Program-made: the position numbers and the translations under genes | Part shown: piece after piece, positions 8,282 to 15,836 of the stretch | Position numbering within the stretch: position 1 is the first letter of the stretch | Layout: each line of letters opens with the position of its first letter | Assembly: GCA_964413755.1 (NCBI GenBank) | Contig: CAYPTW010000041.1 | Span: forward strand, 1 to 22,082 | Direction of reading: 5' to 3' | Source of the DNA: XN24 sp964413755 | Lineage (GTDB): Bacteria; Pseudomonadota; Gammaproteobacteria; Steroidobacterales; XN24 | Length of the DNA: 22,082 nt | Notes under the pieces: generated by a model | Told to the model about the DNA's origin: nothing | The model's database searches: none | The model's input: only the letters and a program-made list of their open reading frames with translations

Positions 8282-9622
8282 CAGTTTCCCCATGGCATTG
8301 CGCGGCAGGCGTGCAACGCGCAGGAAGCGCCGCGGCCGGCTGTCGCGCGGCATGTGGGTGCGCGTCCACGCCTCCAGCGCGCCGGGGCTGATCTCGCCGG
8401 CGTAGACGGCCACCACCAGCGCCCCCCAGCGCGGGTCGGGCCGGGCGGTGACGCCCGCTTCGTCGACACCGGCGCATTGCTCCAGCGCCTGTTCCACGGT
8501 CTCGGGATGAATGTTCACGCCGCCGCTGACGATCACTTCGTCCGCCCGCCCGAGCAGCCGCAGGCGGCCGTCGTCCAGCCACTCACCGGCATCGTTGCTG
8601 AGGAAACTGCCGTCCGCGTCCAGTCCAGCCCCTGGACCACGATGTGCGTCGACGTAACCTGCCATCACCATCGGGCCGGCAATGCGGATGCGGCCACTGT
8701 CCGGCTCGAGCGACAGTTCTGTCCCGGGCAGCGGCCGCCCCACCACGCCCGGCGTCCATGCTGCGTCCACGGGACCGGCGGCGACGTGCGCACAGGTCTC
8801 CGTCATGCCCCAGGCCTGCCACAGTGGCCAGCCGCGCGCGAGCGCATGACGCGCCGCTGCCGGCGACAGCGGCCCGCCGCCGGACAAGAGGCAGCGCAGC
8901 GAGCGCGGTGGCGGTGCGTCCGCTTCCGCCAGCGGCCCGAGCATGGCCGGCACCACGGAGACGTGAGTCGCACCCTCGGCCATGATCCTGCGCGCCGCGC
9001 CGGCGTCGAAGTGCTGCAGCAGCCCGAGCGAGGCGCCGGCGCTCAGCGCCCGCCACGCGGCTGCGAGGGCGCCGATAGTGTGCGTGGGGAGACAGACCAG
9101 CCAGCGATCGCCCGGCCCGAGCGGCGGCAGGAGCGCGGCGCTCGCCGCCACGTGGGCGTCCAGCGCCGCCGCCGGCAGCCTGGCGATGCGCGCGGGACCG
9201 GTGGTGCCGCTGGTCGGCACCCACAACTCCGCCGCCGTGGTGCGCGAAGCGGGAGAAGCCACCTGTCCGGGCGCGCCGGGCCGCCAGTCACACCGGCCTC
9301 CGGGTGCCAGGTGCATCACGCTCCCGTGGCCCATTGCCGCGAGGCATGCGTCCATGTCGGGCCGCGCAGGATCGAGGGGCATGACGGGTCTTCCCAGCGA
9401 CAGCCCGGCCAGCACCCCGACAAGCAATTCGATTCGCTCTGCCGCCACGACCGCCACCGGGCCCGCTGCCGGACCCGCAGGGCCGGCGCCCGCAACCAGC
9501 TCGGCGATGCGCGTACGCAGCGCGCCGGCGTTCATCACGCCGCCGGGCCAGGACAGCACCGGGTCCGCCGCAGGCCGCCGCGCCAGCGCCGCGAGCGGGG
9601 CCACCGGCGGCGCGGCGGTCAT
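8225..9622 (-). CDS. menE: o-succinylbenzoate-CoA ligase (MenE)
   Basis: MenE is an ANL-superfamily adenylating enzyme that makes o-succinylbenzoyl-CoA from OSB, ATP and CoA. The 465-residue protein has the phosphate-binding loop TSGTTG (137-142), WGMTET with Glu275, the hinge region GRADEVIVSGG (358-368) and the catalytic Lys446 in NAMGK. The loop lysine usually found a few residues after TSGTTG is an Arg here (Arg145). Family assignment rests on motifs, and the substrate rests on the men context. The ATG at 9622 overlaps the ubiE stop in an ATGA arrangement. A much longer open frame upstream is only the ubiE gene out of frame. Confidence 0.92.
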   Translation of the reverse strand: MTAAPPVAPLAALARRPAADPVLSWPGGVMNAGALRTRIAELVAGAGPAGPAAGPVAVVAAERIELLVGVLAGLSLGRPVMPLDPARPDMDACLAAMGHGSVMHLAPGGRCDWRPGAPGQVASPASRTTAAELWVPTSGTTGPARIARLPAAALDAHVAASAALLPPLGPGDRWLVCLPTHTIGALAAAWRALSAGASLGLLQHFDAGAARRIMAEGATHVSVVPAMLGPLAEADAPPPRSLRCLLSGGGPLSPAAARHALARGWPLWQAWGMTETCAHVAAGPVDAAWTPGVVGRPLPGTELSLEPDSGRIRIAGPMVMAGYVDAHRGPGAGLDADGSFLSNDAGEWLDDGRLRLLGRADEVIVSGGVNIHPETVEQALEQCAGVDEAGVTARPDPRWGALVVAVYAGEISPGALEAWTRTHMPRDSRPRRFLRVARLPRNAMGKLLRRELAELGLEAEAGTLG

Positions 9623-10341
9623 GCCGGTCGGGTGCCCACGTGCAGGGCGGCGATTCCCATGCTGTAGTTGCGATACCAGACGTCGCTGAAGCCGGCCTCG
9701 CGCAGGATGCCGCAAAACGCCTGCTGGTCCGGGAAGCGGCGGATGGATTCCACCAGGTAGCGATAGGCGGAGGTGTCGCCGGCCACCATGGTGCCGATGG
9801 CGGGGATGGCCCAGCGGTTGTAGAACTCGTAGGGCACGCGCAGCGGGCCCTGCACGCGGGAGAACTCGAGGCACAGCAGCCGCCCGCCCGGCTTGAGCAC
9901 GCGCAGGATTTCCGCCAGCGCGTCCTCGATGCGCGTGACGTTGCGGATGCCGAAGGCGATGGTGACGGCATCTACACTGGCGTCCGGCAGGGGCATCTGC
10001 TCCGCCGTGCCGGCCACCCAGCGCAGGGCGTGATGCCGGCTGTCGCGCCCGGCGGCCATCATCTCGTAGCTGGGATCGACCACGATCACCTGCCGGTCCG
10101 CGCCGGCGAGGCGGTGCGCGATGTCTCCCGTTCCGCCGGCCAGGTCGACGATGCACTGGCCCGGACCCGGGTTCACCGCCCAGGCCATGGAGCGCTTCCA
10201 CAGCCGGTGGATGCCGAAGCTCATCAGGTCGTTCATCAGGTCGTAGCGCCGCGCCACGCGCCGGAACACGTCGCGCACCAGTCGCTCGCGCTCGCGCGGA
10301 TCGACTTCCTGGCTGCCGAAAGTACGGGAAATGTCTGACAC
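9619..10341 (-). CDS. ubiE: Demethylmenaquinone / ubiquinone C-methyltransferase (UbiE, MenG)
   Basis: The enzyme uses S-adenosylmethionine to methylate demethylmenaquinone to menaquinone and, in organisms with ubiquinone, a ubiquinone precursor as well. The 240-residue class I methyltransferase has the SAM-binding loop DLAGGTGD (67-73), the N-terminal YDLMNDLMSFGIHRLWKR segment and GIRNVT (131-136), all hallmarks of UbiE. The start is GTG at 10341, chosen because similarity to UbiE begins with the following residues. A small AGGCG lies upstream. The open frame continues far upstream on this strand, but that part lies over the divergent DCC gene. It is co-translated with menE. Confidence 0.93.
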   Translation of the reverse strand: MSDISRTFGSQEVDPRERERLVRDVFRRVARRYDLMNDLMSFGIHRLWKRSMAWAVNPGPGQCIVDLAGGTGDIAHRLAGADRQVIVVDPSYEMMAAGRDSRHHALRWVAGTAEQMPLPDASVDAVTIAFGIRNVTRIEDALAEILRVLKPGGRLLCLEFSRVQGPLRVPYEFYNRWAIPAIGTMVAGDTSAYRYLVESIRRFPDQQAFCGILREAGFSDVWYRNYSMGIAALHVGTRPA

Positions 10342-10440
10342 TGCTTGCGCCTGTGGCTGTTGGCCGGGGTACCTTAAGGCAGGGCCCGACGGGCGGCAAG
10401 AACCGAATCCGGCGGCAACACCCCCGACGAAAGCAGCGGC

Positions 10441-10827
10441 ATGAGAACGATCGTTTACTTTGACAGCGGTTGCCCCGTGTGCGCCGCGGGCGCCGCGCAC
10501 TGGCAGGGGCGCGACTGGGCGCGGCGCACTGAGTGGGTGGACCTGATGGAACAGCCCGAGGCCCTGGCGGCCGAGGGTGTCAGCTTCGCGGCGGCCATGG
10601 AAACCCTGCACGTGCGCGACCGCCAGGGCCGGCTGGTGGCCGGCGGCGATGCCTTCCTCCTGTTGTGGGACCAGTTGCCGGGCTGGCGCTGGCTGTCGCG
10701 CCTGGTGCGCGGCGCCGGGCTGCAGCGCTTGTTCGACCGGGCCTATCGCTGGCACAGTCGGGGCCGGTTTGAAAAGCGCTGCAGCAGCGGGACCTGTCCG
10801 GTGCCGGGCGCGGGGAGAGCATCATGA
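10441..10827 (+). CDS. DCC-family (DUF393) thiol-disulfide oxidoreductase-like protein
   Basis: The 128-residue protein begins with a beta strand leading into YFDSGCPVC, the Cys11-x-x-Cys14 motif of the DUF393/DCC family, a thioredoxin-like group predicted to carry out thiol redox chemistry. Most members read DGxCxxC, whereas here the residue after Asp is Ser. A second cysteine pair, Cys114 and Cys119, lies near the C-terminus and could form a further disulfide or metal site. The physiological substrate of the family is not established. The ATG at 10441 has no strong ribosome site. The stop overlaps the next gene in an ATGA junction. It is divergent from ubiE with about 100 bases between them. 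Confidence 0.85.
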   Translation: MRTIVYFDSGCPVCAAGAAHWQGRDWARRTEWVDLMEQPEALAAEGVSFAAAMETLHVRDRQGRLVAGGDAFLLLWDQLPGWRWLSRLVRGAGLQRLFDRAYRWHSRGRFEKRCSSGTCPVPGAGRAS

Positions 10828-11753
10828 AAGTCGCCTTGTTCGGCGGCACGGGTTTCGTCGGCAGTTACCTCGTCGATGCCTTGCTCGCGCACGGCCACAC
10901 GCCGCGCCTGCTGGTGCGGCCCGGCAGTGAGGCCAAGGTGGTGCAGCCGGAGCGCTGTGAAATCGTGCCCGGCGACATCGAGGACCGCGCCGCGATCGCC
11001 GCGTGCCTGGAGGGTGCGGATGCCGTCATTTACAACATCGGCCTGATCCGCGAATTTCCTGCCCGGGGCGTGACCTGGGAGAAGATGCATTACCAGGGCG
11101 CGGCGCGGGTGGTGGATGCCGCGGTCGCGGCGGGCGTGCGGCGCTTCGTGCTGATGAGCGCCAACGGCGTCAAGCCGGACGGCACCGGCTACCAGTCCAC
11201 CAAGTTCCGCGCCGAGCAATACCTGGCGGCGAGCGGGCTCGACTGGACGGTGTTTCGCCCCTCCGTGGTGTTCGGCGATCCGCGCGGCCGCATGGAATTC
11301 TGCAGCATGCTCTACGAGCAGATGCTCAAGCCGCCGATCCCGGCGCCGCTGTTCCACGCCGGGCTATGGCCGTCCGGCGCGGGACGCTTCCACATGTCGC
11401 CGGTGGCGGTCGAGAACGTGGCGGAGGCTTTCGTGCGCGCACTGGAGACACCTGCCAGCGTGCACCGGGTGTTTCCGCTGGGCGGGCCCGAGGCATTGGA
11501 ATGGCGCGAAATCCTGCGCGTGATCGCGCAGGCTGCGGGCAAGCGCAAGATGATGGTGCCGGCACCCGTCGCCGTGCCGCGCGCGCTGGCGGCGGTGCTG
11601 GACCGTTTCGCCTGGTTCCCGGTGACCCGCGCCCAGCTGGACATGCTGCTCGAGGGTAACGCCTGCGACGGCAGCGAGGCGTGGGCGATGTTCGGCATCG
11701 AGCCGCGGCGGTTCGAGCCCGCTGCACTGGGCTACGTGAGCTCGGGCGACTGA
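10824..11753 (+). CDS. NDUFA9-like NAD(P)-binding protein (atypical SDR)
   Basis: The 309-residue Rossmann-fold protein opens with the nucleotide-binding motif GGTGFVG (7-13). It retains an SDR-type active-site arrangement, MSANGVKPDG followed by Tyr123-x-x-x-Lys127 in YQSTK. The overall pattern resembles bacterial homologues of complex I accessory subunit NDUFA9, in which the fold binds NADPH and clear enzyme activity has not been shown. No complex I genes are nearby. It is translationally coupled on both sides: its ATG overlaps the DCC stop, and its TGA shares a base with the next ATG. A function in quinone or lipid reduction would be a guess based on the men neighbourhood. Confidence 0.82.
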   Translation: MKVALFGGTGFVGSYLVDALLAHGHTPRLLVRPGSEAKVVQPERCEIVPGDIEDRAAIAACLEGADAVIYNIGLIREFPARGVTWEKMHYQGAARVVDAAVAAGVRRFVLMSANGVKPDGTGYQSTKFRAEQYLAASGLDWTVFRPSVVFGDPRGRMEFCSMLYEQMLKPPIPAPLFHAGLWPSGAGRFHMSPVAVENVAEAFVRALETPASVHRVFPLGGPEALEWREILRVIAQAAGKRKMMVPAPVAVPRALAAVLDRFAWFPVTRAQLDMLLEGNACDGSEAWAMFGIEPRRFEPAALGYVSSGD

Positions 11754-13222
11754 TGGCCAGGCGACGCCCGCTCAACCTGGTATTCGGCGCCAGCGGCTAC
11801 ATCGGGGGCCACCTGGTGCCGTACCTGCTGGCAGCCGGGCGGCGGGTTCGCGCCGTGGCCCGCGACGAGGCTGCGTTGGAGCGTCCGGGCTGGGAAGCCG
11901 TAGAGCGCATGTCTGCCGACGCGCTGGAACCGGAGACGCTGGACGCGGTGCTGCAGGGCGTGGACACGGCGTACTACCTGGTCCACTCGATGGCGGCCGG
12001 GGCGGACTTCGGCCGCCTGGATCTCGAGTGTGCGGACAATTTCGCGGCCGCGGCGGCGCGCGCCGGCGTGCGGCGCATCGTCTATCTCGGCGGCCTGATT
12101 CCGGAGGGCGCGCGTTCCGAGCACCTGGTGTCGCGCAAGGAAACCGGCGACCGGCTGCGGCATGGCGAGGTCCCGGTAACGGAGATCCGCGCCGGCATCA
12201 TCGTCGGGCCGGGCTCTGCCGCTTTCGAAGTGATCCGCGACCTGGTCGGCGCCCTGCCGGCCATGGTGACGCCGCGCTGGGTGCGTGCGCGCACGCCGCC
12301 GATCGCGCTGGACAACCTGCTCGAATACCTGCTGCGTATCCCCGAGCACGAGGAGAGTGCAGGCCGCATTTACGACGCCGCCGGCCCCGAGATGCTCTCC
12401 TACGAGGAGCTGATGCGTATCTACGGCGACGTCGTCGGGCGGCGGCCGCGCATCGTCCCGTTGCCGGTGCTCACCCCGGTGTTGTCGTCGTACTGGCTGG
12501 GACTGGTCACCACGGTGCCCACACCTGTGGCGCGCGCGCTCATCGGCGGCCTGGCCCACGACATCCCCGCCGATCCCGAGCCGCTGCGCAAGCTGGTGCC
12601 GCAGCGCCTGCTGGACTACCGCGAGGCCGTGAGCGCGGCCCTGGAGGCGGAGCGGCGCAAGGCGGTGGCGGCACGCTGGACCGAAGGGGCGCTCATGTAC
12701 CGCAACTATCGCCAGGACTACGCTTATTACGCCAAGCGCAGTTCGGGCAGCGCGGTGACGACTGCCTCGCCGGAGGAGGTCTGGCGCGTGGTGACCGCCA
12801 TCGGCGGCCGGAACCGCTATTACGCCCTGGATTTCCTCTGGACCTTGCGCGAGCTGGCGGACTGGTTCGTCGGCGGCCCGGGTTTCAACCGCGGCCGGCG
12901 CGACGAGCGCGAGCTGCGCGTGGGCGACACGGTCGACTCCTGGCGCGTCATCGGGCTCGAGCCGCAACGCCGCCTCACGCTCCTCTTCGGCATGAAAGCG
13001 CCGGGCGCCGGCATCCTCGAGTTCGAGCTCGAGCCTGAGGGGGAGGGGACGCGCATCACGGCGACGGCATACTGGCACCCCAGGGGCGCGTGGGGACTGC
13101 TCTACTGGTACCCCCTGGCGCCGTTCCACGGCCTGATCTTCAGTCGCATGACCGAGGCGATTGCGCGCCGCGCTGAGTCCGGGGATGACACGCCGCGGCT
13201 GGCCGCGGCCGAACAGCGCTAG
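11753..13222 (+). CDS. SDR-family NAD(P)-binding protein with C-terminal DUF2867 (SRPBCC-like) domain
   Basis: The 489-residue protein has an N-terminal Rossmann domain with the loop GASGYIG (12-18) and a C-terminal domain (about 320-480) rich in aromatics, beginning near DYAYYAKRSSG and including GGRNRYYALDFLW. This is the two-part architecture of NAD(P)H-binding proteins with DUF2867, a domain related to START/SRPBCC lipid-binding folds. The SDR YxxxK is not evident, so a binding or reductase role is open. The ATG at 11753 shares one base with the preceding stop (TGATG). The TAG stop lies in the palindrome CTAG, which also provides the stop of the convergent FHA gene. Confidence 0.85.
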   Translation: MARRRPLNLVFGASGYIGGHLVPYLLAAGRRVRAVARDEAALERPGWEAVERMSADALEPETLDAVLQGVDTAYYLVHSMAAGADFGRLDLECADNFAAAAARAGVRRIVYLGGLIPEGARSEHLVSRKETGDRLRHGEVPVTEIRAGIIVGPGSAAFEVIRDLVGALPAMVTPRWVRARTPPIALDNLLEYLLRIPEHEESAGRIYDAAGPEMLSYEELMRIYGDVVGRRPRIVPLPVLTPVLSSYWLGLVTTVPTPVARALIGGLAHDIPADPEPLRKLVPQRLLDYREAVSAALEAERRKAVAARWTEGALMYRNYRQDYAYYAKRSSGSAVTTASPEEVWRVVTAIGGRNRYYALDFLWTLRELADWFVGGPGFNRGRRDERELRVGDTVDSWRVIGLEPQRRLTLLFGMKAPGAGILEFELEPEGEGTRITATAYWHPRGAWGLLYWYPLAPFHGLIFSRMTEAIARRAESGDDTPRLAAAEQR

Positions 13223-14493
13223 GTGCGCTTCTTGCGCGCTTCGCGCGTGCGCGCGGTCTGGACTTCACGGTCGTACGCATCGGCGAAGCGCGCGCCGATG
13301 ACCGCGGCGAAGTTTTCGTCCGGGAAGCCCGCGATGGTGCGATAGGCTTCCTGGTAGAGATCCCAGAAGCGGCTCTTCTGTGAGCCGGAGAGCAGGCCGC
13401 CGCTCTTCGCCGTCTGGCGGAAGCGCTGTTCGAGCTCGCCCGGCTCGAGGCGATCCAGCAGGTCGCGAAACGCCGCCTGCATGGCCTTCAGCGTGGCCGC
13501 CTGGTGAATGTTCAGGTCGCGTACGGCGTCTTCGACCGCTTCGAGCGGCCCCAGGTAGGCGTCGGGGTCACCTTCGTCCTGGCGACGGAACATCTGCTCC
13601 AGCGCTTCCTGGGTGGTCGACATCAGCTCGAGCGGGTTGTTTCCCGCTGCCTGGAAGCCGGTCTGGCTGATACGGAACTTGCTCTTCGTCATGCTGCGCT
13701 GTTCCAGCAGCGTGCGCAGGCCGTCCGTCGCGCTGCGGATGAAGCGGCCGGCGGTCGCGATCATCTCGTCCTCGTCCTCGTGCGAGATGTGCTGCGGGTC
13801 GAGGCCCGCATGTTCCATCAGCATCCGCACGGCCTCGGTGAAATCGCGGCGTTCGCCGGCGTGCCGGCTCACCTGCGGCAGTTCCGGCGTCGCGCCGAGG
13901 CGCAGCGAGGCATCGCCGCCCAGGCGCGCGGACTCCTGCTGTTTCAGGGCGGCGACGCGCTGTTCGTCGAAGTCCGTCTGCGTGCCCAGCCCGGTGTCGT
14001 CAAGGCGCACGGTCGCCACCATTTCGTCCTCGGGGGAATGACCGCCGGAGCCCTCGCCTGCGCCCTCGCGAGACTCCGCTTGCTCGCCGAGCAGCTTCAG
14101 CGAAAGTCCCGCAGGATCCTCTTCCTTGCGCTTCAGCCGGGGAATCCGGGCTTCCTCCTCGTTCTGGCTCACCTGGATGATGCTGACCCGGAACAGGTAA
14201 TCGCCCATGCGCAGCTCGTCGCCGTCGTGCAGCCGGATGGGCGTGCCGCGGCCTACGGGCTGGTCGGAATGATTCACGTACACGCCGTTGGTGCTGGTGT
14301 CGCGCAGGTAATAGGCCCCGTCGCGATAGTCGATCCCGGCGTGATGGCCGGAGATGTAGCGGTCCGGGTCCGGCAGCACCCAGTCATTGTCGGACGCGCG
14401 CCCGATCGTGCCACCATGCACGCTGAAGACCCGCACGCTGTCCGCGCCGAGGATGTGCTTCTGTTTACTGACGATCTTCAGGGTCAGGGGCAT
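13219..14493 (-). CDS. FHA-domain protein resembling type VI secretion TagH
   Basis: The 424-residue protein starts with a forkhead-associated domain (about 20-105) with the phosphothreonine-binding residues in place: GRASDNDW at 31-38, SGHH at 48-51 and STNG at 67-70. A charged linker (110-220) follows. The C-terminal domain (about 225-420) has the AGNNPLELM segment typical of the T6SS-associated FHA family (TagH type). In T6SS loci this protein takes part in threonine-phosphorylation control of secretion. No other T6SS gene, kinase or phosphatase is in this window, so it may be an orphan with another role. The ATG at 14493 is chosen because the FHA domain begins soon after. The longer upstream frame lacks similarity. 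Confidence 0.85.
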   Translation of the reverse strand: MPLTLKIVSKQKHILGADSVRVFSVHGGTIGRASDNDWVLPDPDRYISGHHAGIDYRDGAYYLRDTSTNGVYVNHSDQPVGRGTPIRLHDGDELRMGDYLFRVSIIQVSQNEEEARIPRLKRKEEDPAGLSLKLLGEQAESREGAGEGSGGHSPEDEMVATVRLDDTGLGTQTDFDEQRVAALKQQESARLGGDASLRLGATPELPQVSRHAGERRDFTEAVRMLMEHAGLDPQHISHEDEDEMIATAGRFIRSATDGLRTLLEQRSMTKSKFRISQTGFQAAGNNPLELMSTTQEALEQMFRRQDEGDPDAYLGPLEAVEDAVRDLNIHQAATLKAMQAAFRDLLDRLEPGELEQRFRQTAKSGGLLSGSQKSRFWDLYQEAYRTIAGFPDENFAAVIGARFADAYDREVQTARTREARKKRT

Positions 14494-14573
14494 AAGGGTC
14501 CCGGCGAAACATTGACTTGCGCGCCTACGCAGCAAAAATAGATGAAGCGCGGGCCGGCCACAACGATACCTTG

Positions 14574-14589
14574 TGTGAACTGTGTCACG
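14574..14589. promoter_or_regulatory. Candidate CRP/Vfr-type binding site
   Basis: TGTGA, six bases, then TCACG matches the TGTGA-N6-TCACA consensus of cyclic AMP receptor protein at nine of ten positions. Its centre is about 44 bases upstream of the start predicted from a TTTACT hexamer (14614-14619), close to the class II activator position for the DUF1820 gene. It also lies about 90 bases upstream of the divergent FHA gene. A partly overlapping shorter inverted repeat, CACAA-N7-TTGTG (14559-14575), is next to it. Confidence 0.4.
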
Positions 14590-14636
14590 CTTTCCCCGCC
14601 GCAAGCGGCCGCTTTTACTCCATTTCAGTGAGCTTC

Positions 14637-14978
14637 ATGGCAAACACGAGTATTTACAAGGTCCTGTTCCTCAATCAGGGCAAGGTCTACGAGATTTATG
14701 CCCGTTCCGTGTCCCAGGGCGAGCTGTTCGGTTTCCTCGCGGTGGAGGAGCTGGTGTTCGGCGAACGCAGCTCGGTGGTGGTGGATCCCTCCGAGGAGCG
14801 CATCCGCTCCGAGTTTGCCGGCGTCCGGCGCAGTTACATCCCGCTGCATTCCGTGCTGCGCGTCGACGAGGTCGAGAAGCAGGGCGTGAGCAAGATCAGC
14901 GCCGCCGAGGGCAGCAACGTGGCGCAGTTCCCGCTGCCGGTGTATGCGCCGGGCAGCGATTCCCCCCGCGGCAAGTAA
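14637..14978 (+). CDS. DUF1820 family protein
   Basis: The 113-residue protein contains IYKVLFLNQGKVYEIYAR and VVVDPSEERIRSEFAGV, the conserved blocks of DUF1820, a small family found mainly in gamma- and betaproteobacteria with no established function. It has no signal peptide or membrane segment. The ATG at 14637 is chosen because family similarity starts at the following residues. An in-frame extension upstream (to 14517) has no such similarity. Its stop shares one base with the next start (TAATG), so it is probably translated together with the metallo-beta-lactamase-fold protein. Confidence 0.88.
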   Translation: MANTSIYKVLFLNQGKVYEIYARSVSQGELFGFLAVEELVFGERSSVVVDPSEERIRSEFAGVRRSYIPLHSVLRVDEVEKQGVSKISAAEGSNVAQFPLPVYAPGSDSPRGK

Positions 14979-15745
14979 TGTCCCGCATGCGATTCGCCTG
15001 GCTGGCCAGCGGCAGTCGCGGCAACGCCGCGCTGGTGGAAGCGGACGGCCGCTGCGTCATGCTCGATTGCGGCCTCGGCCTGAAGGCGGCGCAGGCGAGG
15101 CTCGAAGCCCTCGGCCGTGAGCCGGGCGACATCGAGGCCATCCTCGTCACCCACGAGCACAGCGACCACATCGGCGGGGTGGCGCGCTTCGCCACCCGTC
15201 ACCAGCTGCGCGTCATGACCACCGCCGGCACGGCCAGGGGCTTTCGCATGACCCCGCCGCCGCGCCTGGAGCTGATCAGCGCGCACGAGCCTTTTGCGCT
15301 CGGCCCGTTCGAAATCACCCCGGTGGCGGTACCGCATGACGCGCGTGAGCCCTGCCAGTTCATGTTCAGCGACGGCGCCGCGCGGCTGGCCATCATCACC
15401 GACCTCGGCCGGATCACGCCGCACGTGGTGGCCAGCCTGCAGGGCTGCGACGCGCTGGCACTGGAGTGCAACCACGACGAGGCCATGCTCGCCGCCGGTC
15501 CCTACCCGGAGTCCCTGAAGCGCCGTGTCGGCGGGGATCTCGGGCACCTCTCCAACGCCCAGGCGGCCGAACTGCTGGCGAGCATCGACATGGCGCGGCT
15601 GCAGCACCTGGTGGCATTGCATCTCTCCGACCACAACAACCGGCCGGGACTGGCGCAACAGGCGCTGGCCGCGGTGCTGGACTGCGCGCCCGAGGAGATC
15701 GCCGTGGCGCGCCAGCAGGCGGGTCTCGACTGGCGTTCCCTGTAG
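14978..15745 (+). CDS. MBL-fold metallohydrolase of the WalJ/YycJ type
   Basis: The 255-residue protein has the metallo-beta-lactamase zinc motif HEHSDH (59-64) and further likely metal ligands in PHDA, ITDLG and LHLSDHN. The ECNHDEAML, GHLSN and AALHLSDHN-like blocks are those of the YycJ/WalJ subfamily, for which DNA-directed nuclease activity has been proposed. It is cytosolic, with no signal peptide. The ATG at 14978 overlaps the DUF1820 stop by one base. A longer frame upstream overlies the DUF1820 gene and is not used. Confidence 0.88.
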   Translation: MSRMRFAWLASGSRGNAALVEADGRCVMLDCGLGLKAAQARLEALGREPGDIEAILVTHEHSDHIGGVARFATRHQLRVMTTAGTARGFRMTPPPRLELISAHEPFALGPFEITPVAVPHDAREPCQFMFSDGAARLAIITDLGRITPHVVASLQGCDALALECNHDEAMLAAGPYPESLKRRVGGDLGHLSNAQAAELLASIDMARLQHLVALHLSDHNNRPGLAQQALAAVLDCAPEEIAVARQQAGLDWRSL

Positions 15746-15770
15746 GTGCGGGCGGCGCGGGGCGCGCGGG

Positions 15771-15799
15771 TGGGCAGGGGGCGGCGTCTGTCGTAAAAT
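15771..15799 (+). promoter_or_regulatory. Candidate promoter for purL
   Basis: TGGGCA (15771-15776) and TAAAAT (15794-15799, five of six matches) are 17 bases apart and lie about 40 bases before the purL ATG. They sit in the 91-base gap after the MBL-fold gene. No PurR-like operator was recognised. Confidence 0.4.
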
Positions 15800-15836
15800 C
15801 TCGGCGCTCCCCTCCGGCCCGCGGCTCCAGGAAACC

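Noticed and set aside
9623..10399. N-terminal extension of menE to give a 724-residue protein
   Set aside because: The extension is the ubiE gene read out of frame. MenE length and the ATGA junction support the start at 9622.
10342..10755. N-terminal extension of ubiE to 378 residues
   Set aside because: The extension overlaps the DCC gene on the other strand and lacks any similarity to UbiE. UbiE-type sequence begins right after the GTG at 10341.
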